A stretch of 64,000 nucleotides of DNA from Kitasatospora xanthocidica (GTDB taxonomy: Bacteria > Actinomycetota > Actinomycetes > Streptomycetales > Streptomycetaceae), in NCBI RefSeq assembly GCF_014656195.1, contig NZ_BNBY01000012.1, positions 172,161 through 236,160 on the forward strand. The letters run 5' to 3'. Positions 24,742 through 32,866 of the stretch are shown here, in pieces (positions within the stretch are counted from its first letter, which is position 1; each line of letters starts with the position of its first letter). The notes under the pieces are model-generated. The model saw only the letters and a program-made list of their open reading frames with translations, made no database searches and had not been told where the DNA came from. Position numbers and translations under genes: made by a program.

Positions 24742-26366
24742 CACTCCCACTCCTCGGAGGTGGACGGGGCAGGTACGGGCGCGGCGCCGGGCGGGCCGCC
24801 GTGCGTCCACGGGGTGTCGTCCGGCTCGGGCAGCGGCGCGGACTGGCGGACCGTCAACTCGAACAGGGTGAAGGTGACCGCCTCGCCGGGCTCGGGCAGG
24901 CTGCCCGGCTCCGGCTCCTTCCGGCGGCCCATGCCGGACAGCACCCGCAGCGTGACGGTGCCCCCGACGGGGTCGACCGCGACGATCTCGGCCTTCTGCG
25001 CCGACGGGCCGGCGCCGCCCTCCGGCCGCGAAGACCCCCAGACCCGGTGCGCCTCCCGGCCGAGGTCCGCGTGCGGACGGTCGGTGGTGCGCAGGGTGAC
25101 CAGCGGGCGGGGCTTGGGGGAGCGGCCGGTGGTGTCCCAGTCCGGCACCACCTCGGTCACCACCCCGCTGAACGCCTCGCCGGCCAGCCGGTGCTCGGCC
25201 ATCGCCAGCGGGTCGTCCAGCGCCTCCTGGACGTCCAGCCGGGCCTGCTCGCGCTCGCGCTGGGCGAGCTTGCGGGCGGCGGTGACGGCGTCGTCCTGCC
25301 GGGGCTGCGGGGGCTCACCGGCCGCCAGGCGGTCCCGGTGGCCGGTGAAGGACCAGCGGTCGCCGGTCCAGCGCTCCTCCAGGTGCCCGGCCGGTGGCAG
25401 GGCGCGCAGCAGGTCCAGGCCGTACCAGACGTCCCGCCAGGTCGGCAGCAGGACGGCCGTCAGCGCTTCCTCCAGCTGCCCGACCGCGGCCCGCACGGCC
25501 GCCCGGGCGCGCTCGGCGGCGGCCTCGTCGCCCTGCTCGGCGGCGTGCCGCAGGGCGCCCGCGGCGGAGTCGTAGCGGGTGATCGCCGGGGCGAGCACCG
25601 CCTCGTCGAAGCGGGGGTCGGTGGCCGGGCCGGCCGGCGGGTGCAGCAGCTGTCCGGCGTCGTCCCGGGCGGACTCGGCCAGCTCGGCCGCCTCGGCACC
25701 GGTCAGGCCGGGCGGCGGACGGTGCCAGGCCAGCCGGGCCGCCAGGTGCTGGTCCTCCAGGTGGCTCTGGCCGGTGGCCCAGTGCCGGGCCAGCAGGCTG
25801 GTCATCGGCAGCAGCAGGCTGGAGCCGGGCACCTGGGCGCGGTCGGTGAAGTGCGTCAGCCAGCGGCCGAGCAGCGGCACCCGGACCGGCGCCGGGTAGG
25901 GGCCCGGGTCCGCGTCCTCGGCGGTGCGGCGGAAACGGGTCGAGCGGCCGATCAGGGCGAGGTGCCGCACACCGGCGCCGTTCGGCACGATCAGCTGCGG
26001 GGCGTCCGCGCACAGCTCGCGGAACACCTGGGTCTTCTCGCCGGTCTCCGGGTCCTTCTCGGAGCCCTCGATCTGCTCCACGTCCTCGGCGAAGGACTCC
26101 AGGTAGGGCAGTAGGTCGGCGGCCAGCCCGGCCAGGAAGTCGGACCGCAGGGTGCGGTTGAGCGGCTGCGGCACCAGGTGCAGCCGGGGCGCCTCCCGGT
26201 CGGTGCCCAGCAGCACCGCCAGCGGCGCGCCGGACTCGCCGGCCGCGGTCAGCGGGACCAGCACCATCGGGCGGTCGGACAGGTGCCGGTGCCGGACGGT
26301 GGCCAGCGGCTCGGCCCGGCCGCTGCGGACGGCCTCCAGCCGGGCCAGGGTGGTCAAGAGGCTCAT
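24741..26366 (-). CDS. Conserved protein of unknown function linking nuclease and helicase genes (541 aa)
   Basis: 541-residue soluble protein that I cannot assign to a family. The first 230 residues are mixed alpha/beta (MSLLTTLARLEAVRSGRAEP, VPLLGRWLTHFTDRAQ, LPMTSLLARHWATGQSHLED). The middle is helical and Ala/Glu-rich. The C-terminal part (about 385-510) looks like beta strands: FSGVVTEVVPDWD, RPLVTLRTTDRP, KAEIVAVDPVGGTVTLRVL, EAVTFTLFELTVRQS. In Dna2/Upf1 proteins a beta-barrel precedes the helicase core, so this segment could supply it in trans (inference). The start ATG 26366 overlaps the stop of the mini-ORF (ATGA), and its stop overlaps the helicase start (TGATG). Confidence 0.75.
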   Translation of the reverse strand: MSLLTTLARLEAVRSGRAEPLATVRHRHLSDRPMVLVPLTAAGESGAPLAVLLGTDREAPRLHLVPQPLNRTLRSDFLAGLAADLLPYLESFAEDVEQIEGSEKDPETGEKTQVFRELCADAPQLIVPNGAGVRHLALIGRSTRFRRTAEDADPGPYPAPVRVPLLGRWLTHFTDRAQVPGSSLLLPMTSLLARHWATGQSHLEDQHLAARLAWHRPPPGLTGAEAAELAESARDDAGQLLHPPAGPATDPRFDEAVLAPAITRYDSAAGALRHAAEQGDEAAAERARAAVRAAVGQLEEALTAVLLPTWRDVWYGLDLLRALPPAGHLEERWTGDRWSFTGHRDRLAAGEPPQPRQDDAVTAARKLAQREREQARLDVQEALDDPLAMAEHRLAGEAFSGVVTEVVPDWDTTGRSPKPRPLVTLRTTDRPHADLGREAHRVWGSSRPEGGAGPSAQKAEIVAVDPVGGTVTLRVLSGMGRRKEPEPGSLPEPGEAVTFTLFELTVRQSAPLPEPDDTPWTHGGPPGAAPVPAPSTSEEWE

Positions 26367-26479
26367 GCGCCCGCCCCCCGGCGCCCGGCCGGGGCGTGCG
26401 TCCGCGCGCGCCCCTCGACGATCCCCACGTCGCGCCCGGTCATGCCGTCGCTCCCGCTCATGCCGTCGCTCCCGCTCAT
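26363..26479 (-). CDS. Putative 38-aa mini-ORF coupling nuclease and downstream gene
   Basis: A 39-codon frame whose ATG overlaps the stop of the nuclease gene (ATGA at 26479-26476) and whose TGA overlaps the ATG of the 541-aa gene (ATGA at 26366-26363), so it bridges the two genes exactly. The peptide begins MSGSDGMSGSDGMTGRDVG and continues basic and Ala/Gly-rich. Its 5' half is three tandem copies of an 18-bp unit, GCATGAGCGGGAGCGACG (third copy degenerate). It could be a real small subunit, a translational relay, or only repeat-derived space filler; no homology evidence is available from the sequence alone. Confidence 0.4.
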   Translation of the reverse strand: MSGSDGMSGSDGMTGRDVGIVEGRARTHAPAGRRGAGA

Positions 26480-26480
26480 G
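26425..26480 (-). repeat. Tandem 18-bp repeat at nuclease stop
   Basis: Two perfect and one degenerate copies of GCATGAGCGGGAGCGACG (minus strand). Each unit contains ATGA, that is a stop in the nuclease frame and a start in the mini-ORF frame. Confidence 0.75.
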
Positions 26481-27717
26481 CCGGCGCCCCCGCCGCCAGG
26501 GCTTCCGCGCGCAGGGCGGCCGCGTAGGCCAGGCGTTCGGCGGCGTCCTCGGCGCCGCCGTCGGTGTCGTCATCGGTGCCGTCGTCGGTGCCGGCCAGGT
26601 CCTCGGCCTTGGTGCCGGCCGCGGCCAGCGCCTCGGCGACTGTCCGGATGCTGCCCAGCTCGCCGCGCACGCCCCGGCCGAGCTGCTCGACCCGGTCGTC
26701 GCGGCGGGCCCGGGCGCGGCAGTGGAAGCCGAGCTCGCAGGTGGAGAGGCAGTCCGGGCTGTACGCGGCGGGCACCGCCTCGACCGAGGCGGTCAGCTGC
26801 TCGGCCGTCCGGGCCGGCGCGCCCGCCTCGTCGCAGGCCAGGTCGAAGCCCGCGTCCGGGGGCAGCGCCTCCAGCAGCCGGCCGATGCCGGTCATCCGGC
26901 TCAGCTGGCGGCGGGTGGTGGCCAGTTCGCGGCGGACGTCGACGGCGACCGCCGTCGGCCGGTTGCCGAAGTCCTTCGGGCAGACCAGCAGCACGCTGGT
27001 CCGGGGGCTGCCCGGCAGCCGCTGCTCGGTGTACGGGTCGTCGCTCAGGGGCACCCCGGCCGCCGCGGCGGCGGCCCGCTGGAGCGCCAGCACGTACACG
27101 GCGGCCTGGCGGGCGGCGGCGCCGACCTTGGCCGGGTCCGCGCTGCCGTCGAGCACCGGGAAGGACTTGATCTCGACCACCGTGCACCGCCCGCCGTGCA
27201 CCACGAGCGCGTCCGGCTCCAGGTAGGAGGTGCCGCCGGCCACGTCCAGCCGCAGCAGGGGGTGGTCCAGCAGCGTCCAGGCGTCCGGGTCGGCGGCGGC
27301 CCGGGCCAGCGCCTGGGCCGTCCGGTCGGCGCGGACGGCGGGGCCGGAGCGCTGCAGCAGGTCCGGCACCTCCAGCGGGGCGTGGCCGTCCGCCGGGACG
27401 CCGAGGTGGTGGCGGAGCGGCTCCAGCAGCGCGGCGTAGTCGTCCGCCTTCAGCCGGGACTCGAAGATCACGCCGCGGGCGATCGCGAAGGGGGACTGGC
27501 CGAAGGGGGCGGGGCGGCCGAGCCGGGCGGCCAGCGCCGACTTGTCGACCCCGGCCGCGTCGAGCACCGCGCGGCGGTGGCAGCCCGGATTGGCGGCCAG
27601 CGCGGCGAGGGAGCGGGCGTTCAGACTGCGCTGCGGGGCCGGTCCGCGCAGCTCGGCGAGCCGCTGGGCGAGCGGCTCAGCGGACCCGCCGGGCGGGACG
27701 TTCGTCGAGACGTTCAT
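26476..27717 (-). CDS. Cas4/Dna2/RecB-type PD-(D/E)XK nuclease with probable Fe-S cluster
   Basis: 413-residue nuclease. Visible motifs in order: Cys46 in NPGCHRR; RGVIFESR with Glu86; PDALVV with Asp169; VVEIKS with Glu182-x-Lys184; the RecB-family QxxxY motif RQAAVYVL (Gln204, Tyr208); and a C-terminal Cys triad CLSTCELGFHC (Cys323, 327, 333). One N-terminal plus three C-terminal Cys around the nuclease core is the iron-sulfur layout of Cas4, AddB and Dna2, here with Cx3Cx5C instead of the usual Cx2Cx5C. The last 80 residues are acidic (TDDGTDDDTDGG). ATG 27717 is chosen; a TTG at 27750 is in frame. First gene of an operon with the mini-ORF, the 541-aa protein and the SF1 helicase. Confidence 0.85.
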   Translation of the reverse strand: MNVSTNVPPGGSAEPLAQRLAELRGPAPQRSLNARSLAALAANPGCHRRAVLDAAGVDKSALAARLGRPAPFGQSPFAIARGVIFESRLKADDYAALLEPLRHHLGVPADGHAPLEVPDLLQRSGPAVRADRTAQALARAAADPDAWTLLDHPLLRLDVAGGTSYLEPDALVVHGGRCTVVEIKSFPVLDGSADPAKVGAAARQAAVYVLALQRAAAAAAGVPLSDDPYTEQRLPGSPRTSVLLVCPKDFGNRPTAVAVDVRRELATTRRQLSRMTGIGRLLEALPPDAGFDLACDEAGAPARTAEQLTASVEAVPAAYSPDCLSTCELGFHCRARARRDDRVEQLGRGVRGELGSIRTVAEALAAAGTKAEDLAGTDDGTDDDTDGGAEDAAERLAYAAALRAEALAAGAPA

Positions 27718-27995
27718 GGTGCGGCCCAGTGTCGCATCCGGGTCCGACAACCCGGTGCGGACGGGCCGCCGGAGGGCACGCGGGCGGTCGGATCCGGCCG
27801 TCGGCGCGGTGTCGGCGCGTCGCCGGCGGGGCGTCCGCCGATCGTTCGCGGGCGGGCCGCCGATCGGTCGCGGGCCGACCGGACGCCGTCCGCACCGGCC
27901 CGCGATCGTGTCCGCCGTCCGGGTGGGGGATCATGGAACCCGGTGCTCAAGGGTGAGACCGACCGTTGCCGCCGCCCCGTTGCGAGGAGCCCCCC

Positions 27996-28652
27996 ATGCC
28001 CGCCCGAATCGTGCTGGTCCGCCACGGCGAGACCGAGTGGTCCGCCACCGGCCGTCACACCGGCCGCACCGACATCCCGCTGACCGAGGAGGGCCGCGCG
28101 ATGGCCCGGGCCCTCGGCGCCCGCCTCGCCAAGGCCCCCTGGAACGGGATGCCGGACGCGCTCGTCTACACCAGCCCGCTCGGCCGCGCCAAGGAGACCT
28201 GCGCCCTGGCCGGCTTCGGCGACCGCGCGGTGGACCGGCCGGAGCTGATGGAGTGGGACTACGGCCGCTACGAGGGCCGCACCGGCGTGGACATCCGGGC
28301 CACCGACCACCCCGGCTGGCTGATCTGGCGGGACGGCGTGCCCGGTGGCGAGAAGCTCTCCGAGGTGGCCGCCCGGGTGGACGCCTTCCTCGCCGGCCTC
28401 AACCAGGAGCACGGCGTCCCGGAGCCGGACACCACCGTGATGCACTGCGCCGACCGGGACGTCGTCCTGTTCGCGCACGGCCACCTGCTGCGCATCCTGG
28501 CCGCCCGCTGGCTGGGCCTGCCGCCCGAGTACGCCCAGCGCTTCAAGCTCGGCACGGCGGCGCTGTGCGTGCTGTCCTGGGAGTACGGCGCCCCGGCCGT
28601 GGAGATCTGGAACGACCTCTCCCACCTGGAGGGGCTGACCGCCGGGCACTGA
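27996..28652 (+). CDS. Histidine phosphatase (phosphoglycerate mutase-like)
   Basis: 218-residue member of the histidine phosphatase superfamily. The catalytic RHGE motif is in IVLVRHGETEWSATGRHTGR (His at about residue 9). Later come YTSPLGRAKETCALAG, the acidic ELMEWDYGRYEGRTG and the second catalytic His in LFAHGHLLRILAARWLGLPP. This fits broad-specificity phosphatases of the GpmB/PhoE type more than true glycolytic mutases, which are longer and have different surface loops. GAGGAG lies 6 nt before ATG 27996. Divergent from the nuclease operon with a 278-bp gap that holds no other gene that I can see. Confidence 0.87.
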   Translation: MPARIVLVRHGETEWSATGRHTGRTDIPLTEEGRAMARALGARLAKAPWNGMPDALVYTSPLGRAKETCALAGFGDRAVDRPELMEWDYGRYEGRTGVDIRATDHPGWLIWRDGVPGGEKLSEVAARVDAFLAGLNQEHGVPEPDTTVMHCADRDVVLFAHGHLLRILAARWLGLPPEYAQRFKLGTAALCVLSWEYGAPAVEIWNDLSHLEGLTAGH

Positions 28653-28703
28653 CCGGCGCTGGTGGGCACCGACGGGCGGCCGCCCGCGTCCGGTCCGGCG
28701 GTG

Positions 28704-30326
28704 TCAGGCGGCCGCCACCCGGTCGTACGCGGTCAGGAACCGCCGCACCTCGGGCACCGCGACGTGCGGGCGCAGCCGCCCGGCGGTGTCCGCGAGCATG
28801 CTCCGGATCCGGGCCGAGCGGACGTCGCCGAACAGCGCGACGGCGGCGGAGCCGTGGTGGGCCGCGCCCGCCACGTCCCCCCGGCCGAGCCGGTCGTGGG
28901 CCAGTTCGGCGGTGTAGAGGACCCGGTTGCGGACGAAGTGCGGCTCCTGCAGCGTTATGGCCAGCCCGGCCTGCTCGCTGGCGCGGTCCCAGTCGCCGAG
29001 CGCGGACCAGCACTGCGACTGGAGGCCGGCGATCTCGGCCTCGCCGAAGAAGGACATCCACTCCGGGTCGGCCTCGGCGGGGCCGCGGTCGAACAGCCCG
29101 TACGCCCGGCCGAGCGCGCGTTCGCAGGAGGCGCGGTCCTGCAGCAGGGCCCAGGCGCCGGCCTCGCGCATGGCCAGCAGGGCGAGCAGCCGGTCGGAGC
29201 CCAGCTCCCGGGCGGCGACCTGTCCGGCCTGGGCGGCGCGCAGCGCCTCGCGGGGGCGGCCGGCGTCCCGGGCGAGGAAGGCGCTGTTGCAGAAGACGTG
29301 CGCCTCCAGGGCCGGGTCCGCGGCCATCCGGGCGGTGGCCAGCGCCTCGGAGTAGAACGAGCGGGCGTCCGCGAGCCGGTTCGAGTCGTGGGCCAACCAG
29401 CCGACCGAGATGGCGAGTTCACCTGCTCCGGCCTGCAGCCGGCGTTCCGTCTCGGCGCTGTACTCGCCCTCGTTGAGCAGGACGTACGCGGTGCGCAGCG
29501 ACTGCCCCGCGAATTCGTACAGGGCGTCGGCGCCGTGCGCGTCGTCGGCCAACCGGATGTCCCGGACGGCCTGTTCGACCCCGAGCACCTCGGCGGCGCC
29601 GACCCGGCGCGGCGGCGGCACCGGCCCGGGCCGGCCGGGCACCGGGGGGTCGGCCGGAAGCAGCGACGGCACGGCGAACTCCGTACCGGGAAGGGCGCCT
29701 TGGCCGGTGAGCACACCGGAGGCGCCGTCGGCACCGGCCGGTCGACCGGCGGCCGCGGCCGACCGGTCGATGCCGATCACGGCGGCCAGCGCGGTGGTGC
29801 CGCCGGCCAGGAACGTACGGCGACGCACGTCGTCGTTCTCCTCGTCGAGATAGGGCGATCCATCAGGCCCCCGGGGCACCGCGCCGGGGCTCGGCCACGG
29901 GGGGCCGACCGGTGCGGCTGGATCCACGTACGGCGAGGCAGCGTACGGGAGTTGAGTGGAGAGTGGTGAGCGCGGGGCGGGCAGGGGCGGGAACGGCGGG
30001 TGGAGCGGGGACGGTTCGGCCCGCCCGGTGCCGACGTCCGCCGAGCGGCGGCGGACGTCGGTCCGGGAGGCGAAGCCGAGGTCGCTGAGCGTGCGGTCCG
30101 GCCACATGTGCCGGAAGACCCGCTCGTAGGCGTAGTTGGGGCAGCGGATCTCACCGGACTCGACCCGCCCGACGTAGCGGGCGTCGCAGGAGACGTGCTC
30201 GCCGATCTCACGGGCGGCCCGGCGCACCGCCATGGCGAACTCTCCGGGCGAACGGTCGCCGCGCAGCGCGCGCATCACGGTGTTGGGGGACGGTCGGTTC
30301 GGCTCGGCCGGTGGGGTGGCTGCCAT
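28704..30326 (-). CDS. HTH/TPR regulator
   Basis: 540-residue regulator. The N-terminal 75 residues form a DNA-binding domain (PSPNTVMRALRGDRSPGEFA, VSCDARYVGRVESGEIRCPN). A Pro-rich linker follows, then a hydrophobic patch RRRTFLAGGTTALAAVIG (about residues 168-185) that resembles a Tat/lipoprotein signal but is internal; this is seen in many streptomycete regulators of this build. The C-terminal 300 residues are TPR-like helical repeats (for example SEALATARMAADPALEAHVF and DWDRASEQAGLAITLQEPHF). Target and ligand unknown. ATG 30326 begins the HTH; an inverted repeat 13 bp upstream may mediate autoregulation. It diverges from the 30591 gene, a pair that may act together. Confidence 0.8.
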   Translation of the reverse strand: MAATPPAEPNRPSPNTVMRALRGDRSPGEFAMAVRRAAREIGEHVSCDARYVGRVESGEIRCPNYAYERVFRHMWPDRTLSDLGFASRTDVRRRSADVGTGRAEPSPLHPPFPPLPAPRSPLSTQLPYAASPYVDPAAPVGPPWPSPGAVPRGPDGSPYLDEENDDVRRRTFLAGGTTALAAVIGIDRSAAAAGRPAGADGASGVLTGQGALPGTEFAVPSLLPADPPVPGRPGPVPPPRRVGAAEVLGVEQAVRDIRLADDAHGADALYEFAGQSLRTAYVLLNEGEYSAETERRLQAGAGELAISVGWLAHDSNRLADARSFYSEALATARMAADPALEAHVFCNSAFLARDAGRPREALRAAQAGQVAARELGSDRLLALLAMREAGAWALLQDRASCERALGRAYGLFDRGPAEADPEWMSFFGEAEIAGLQSQCWSALGDWDRASEQAGLAITLQEPHFVRNRVLYTAELAHDRLGRGDVAGAAHHGSAAVALFGDVRSARIRSMLADTAGRLRPHVAVPEVRRFLTAYDRVAAA

Positions 30327-30338
30327 GGCGCTGAGAGT

Positions 30339-30355
30339 ACTCGGAGTTACCGAGT
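30339..30355. promoter_or_regulatory. Inverted repeat upstream of HTH/TPR regulator
   Basis: ACTCGG-AGTTA-CCGAGT, perfect 6-bp arms with a 5-bp spacer, ending 13 bp before the regulator ATG. Candidate autoregulatory operator. The surrounding 264-bp divergent gap is AT-rich for this genome (for example around 30390-30450) and must hold promoters for both genes. Confidence 0.45.
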
Positions 30356-30590
30356 GGACACATGGGGTTCGCGGGAGATCTGCTGACAATACCGGGCAAA
30401 ACGGGCGATGTTGCGGGATATCCGCCATGAAATGCCATGCCTTGCTGTAATGCGCCCCGTGGCCTGGGGTGCGTCCGCCGCGTTGTCCTGATACGTGGAA
30501 GCCCAGGCCGTCGCCCCGGTCCGTCCCCAGCCCGGTGGCCCCTCCGGGCGGCTGGGCTTCCGGATCCGACGAGGTACAGGAGGGCCCGTG

Positions 30591-31103
30591 ATGGCCACCG
30601 GACTGCCGCAGTACCGACCCGTTGCCGGGGGCGTGCTCGCCGGCGCAGCCCCCGCCCTGCTGCCCGACCCCGCCGACGACCGGATCCCCGGCCGGGGACC
30701 GGTCGAGGGCGGACGCGCCCCCTGCGGCGGTCACCGGCGCGAGCGCGCCGTCCCCGAGGAGAGCACCCTCGTCACCGGCTGCGACACCGTGACGGTCGCC
30801 CTGCGGCACGGCCTGGAAGCCGTCGACATCCTGAGGCTGCGCCGCGCCTGCGGGGTCGTGCTGCAGAGCCGCAACGGCAGCACGGTCGCCTTCCTCGTCC
30901 CGGCCGGCACCTGGGAGACCTGGCACCTGCCCGGCAGTTCCTGTACGGCGGGCGCCCTCGTGCCCGCCGCCACCGACCCGCGCTGGGTGATCCCGCCCGC
31001 CGGCGCTGGCTGCACCGCGCGCCCCACCGACGCCTGGGTGCTCCGCTCCGCCCTCTGCGAGGCCGCCTGCACGCTCACCGCGGGCGGCCTCGGCCCGTTC
31101 TAG
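30591..31103 (+). CDS. Conserved hypothetical protein (170 aa)
   Basis: 170-residue protein with a disordered N-terminal third (MATGLPQYRPVAGGVLAGAA onward) and a compact C-terminal part: TVTVALRHGLEAVDILRLRR, GVVLQSRNGSTVAFLVPAGT, WETWHLPGSSCTAGALVPAA, then a Cys-containing tail. Five of its six Cys are in this half. I do not recognise a family. The WETWHLPGSS..LVP pattern vaguely recalls PrimPol-like conserved proteins of actinomycetes, also suspected for the gene at 21699. AGGAGG lies 6 nt before ATG 30591. Divergent from the HTH/TPR regulator. Confidence 0.65.
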   Translation: MATGLPQYRPVAGGVLAGAAPALLPDPADDRIPGRGPVEGGRAPCGGHRRERAVPEESTLVTGCDTVTVALRHGLEAVDILRLRRACGVVLQSRNGSTVAFLVPAGTWETWHLPGSSCTAGALVPAATDPRWVIPPAGAGCTARPTDAWVLRSALCEAACTLTAGGLGPF

Positions 31104-31180
31104 CCGACGCGCGCTCCCGCGGCGGGGGCGGCGACCGCGCGGGTGGCCGGTCCCGGCCCGACCGGGGGAGCGGCGGTTCC

Positions 31181-31248
31181 GGCCCGACCAGGGGTTCCCG
31201 GCTGGACCTGGACCTGGCCCTGGCCCTGGCCCGACCAGGGGTTCCCGG
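31181..31248. repeat. 21-bp direct repeat flanking a CCTGGA/CCTGGC tract
   Basis: The 21-bp sequence at 31181-31201 (starts GGCCCGACCAGG, ends TTCCCGG) recurs exactly at 31228-31248. Between them lies a hexanucleotide tract of CCTGGA and CCTGGC units (31203-31230). It sits just before the spermidine-synthase-like gene and looks like slippage-prone intergenic DNA. Confidence 0.75.
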
Positions 31249-31271
31249 CCCCGGCGGCGATAATGGCCGTC

Positions 31272-32180
31272 ATGGGACGAAGCAGCAGCAGGGCCGCGCG
31301 CGGCGGCGAGACGGCGGCCGCCACCGGCGCGGGCGGGCGTACCCACGCCCAGGGCCCGCTCTCCCGTCCCGTCGGCTCCGGCCTGGCCGAACTCCGGCCC
31401 GACCGCGACCGCCCCGCCGCCTGGTCGCTGCTGATCGACGGCGCCCCGCAGTCCCTGGTCGACCTCGCCGACCCCACCCACCTCGGCTTCGAGTACCAGC
31501 GCCGGCTCGGCCACCTGATCGACCTGGTCGCCCCGCCCGGCCGCCCGCTGACCGTCCTGCACCTGGGCGGCGGCGCCCTCACCCTGGCCCGCTACGCCGC
31601 CGCCACCCGGCCGCGCTCCCGCCAGCAGGTCGCCGAGATCGACACCGCGCTCACCGAACTCGTCCGCGCTGAACTGCCGTTGGACCGGAGCTGGCAGATC
31701 AAGGTGCGCGGCGGGGACGCCCGCAGCGTGCTGGAGCGCACCCCCGAGGGCACCGTCGACCTGGTCATCACCGACGTCTTCTCCGGCGCCCGTACACCGG
31801 CCCACTGCACCACCGTCGAGTTCACCACCCTCGCCGCCCGGGCCCTCGCCCCCGGCGGCTGGTACGCCGCGAACATCGCCGACGGCGGGGCCCTGCCCTT
31901 CGCCCGCTCCCAGGTCGCCACCCTCGGCGCGGTGTTCCCCGAGCTCTGCCTCATCGCGGACCCCGCCGTGCTGCGCGGCAAGCGCTTCGGCAACCTCGTC
32001 CTGGCCGCCGCCCACACCCCGCTGCCGATCGCCGACCTCACCCGCCGCGCCGCCTCCGACCCCGCCCACGCCCGCGTCGAACACGGCCGCGCCCTCACCG
32101 ACTTCGCCGCCGGGGCCGCCCCGGCCACGGACGCCACCGCCGCCCCGTCCCCGGAACCGCCCCCGGGCGTCTTCCGCTGA
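31272..32180 (+). CDS. Spermidine synthase-like protein
   Basis: 302-residue protein with the aminopropyltransferase/methyltransferase Rossmann fold: FEYQRRLGHLIDLVA, VLHLGGGALTLARYAAATRP (nucleotide-binding glycine loop), VAEIDTALTELVR (acidic end of strand 2), VDLVITDVFSGARTPAHCTT (strand 4) and GGWYAANIADGG. True polyamine synthases carry further substrate residues that I cannot confirm, and streptomycetes carry many such fused-MFS or stand-alone homologues, so the substrate is open. Start at ATG 31272; ATG 31263 is in frame and equally possible. Upstream DNA is a repeat tract, not coding. Confidence 0.8.
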   Translation: MGRSSSRAARGGETAAATGAGGRTHAQGPLSRPVGSGLAELRPDRDRPAAWSLLIDGAPQSLVDLADPTHLGFEYQRRLGHLIDLVAPPGRPLTVLHLGGGALTLARYAAATRPRSRQQVAEIDTALTELVRAELPLDRSWQIKVRGGDARSVLERTPEGTVDLVITDVFSGARTPAHCTTVEFTTLAARALAPGGWYAANIADGGALPFARSQVATLGAVFPELCLIADPAVLRGKRFGNLVLAAAHTPLPIADLTRRAASDPAHARVEHGRALTDFAAGAAPATDATAAPSPEPPPGVFR

Positions 32181-32287
32181 CGGCTGCGCGCTCGCCGCCC
32201 GCCGGCGGACCGAAACCGTTGGCAGGCGACCGGACCGCCGCCGACAATGGCCCCGTCCGTGTCGTCGCCGACCGAAGGGGTTACCCC

Positions 32288-32749
32288 GTGCAGATCAGAC
32301 CGGCCAGACCGGACGAGGCCGCGCTGCTCACCGGCATCGCACTGCGGTCCAAGGCGTACTGGGGGTACGACGAGGCCTTCATGGCCGCCTGCCGGGAGGA
32401 GCTGACCGTCGACGCCGCCGTGATCGAGGGGTCGTTCACGGCGGTGGCCGAGGAGGACGGCCGGGTGCTGGGGTTCGCCCTGCTGTCCGGCGGGCCGCCG
32501 AGCGGGTCGCTGGAGATGCTCTTCGTCGAGCCCGGGGCGATCGGCCGGGGCGTCGGCCGGGCCCTGTTCGGCCACGTCCGCGAGCGGGCGACGGCGCTCG
32601 GGCTGCGTCGGCTCACCATCGACTCCGACCCGCACGCCGAGCCGTTCTACCGGGCCATGGGGGCGGTCCGGATCGGCAGCACCCCGTCCGCTTCGATCCC
32701 CGGGCGTGAACTCCCGCTGCTGGCGCTGGAACCGGTGTCCGGGGCTTAG
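32288..32749 (+). CDS. GNAT-family N-acetyltransferase
   Basis: 153-residue acetyltransferase: IRPARPDEAALLTGIALRSK at the N-terminus, a central beta segment EEDGRVLGFALLSG, the acetyl-CoA motif FVEPGAIGRGVGRALFGHVR (Gx(R)GxGR form) and a C-terminal DSDPHAEPFYRAMGAVRIG typical of the fold. Acceptor substrate unknown. GTG 32288 follows GAAGGGG with 7-nt spacing and opens the conserved domain directly. The 107 bp between this gene and its upstream neighbour contain no evident signal. Confidence 0.87.
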   Translation: MQIRPARPDEAALLTGIALRSKAYWGYDEAFMAACREELTVDAAVIEGSFTAVAEEDGRVLGFALLSGGPPSGSLEMLFVEPGAIGRGVGRALFGHVRERATALGLRRLTIDSDPHAEPFYRAMGAVRIGSTPSASIPGRELPLLALEPVSGA

Positions 32750-32866
32750 GGCGGCGCCCCTACCCGCCGCCTCGCACCGCCCGTACCCCGGCGCCGCGCG
32801 CTGATCCGCCGCGCGTCGTCGGACACGCTCTCGGACCTGCTGCCCGTGCGTTGGGCGCCGGCCCGT

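Noticed and set aside
23308..27717. Phage-defence island
   Set aside because: A helicase plus nuclease can be a defence system, but neighbours are core genes without mobile features, so I keep it as a repair/replication-type candidate with defence only a possibility.
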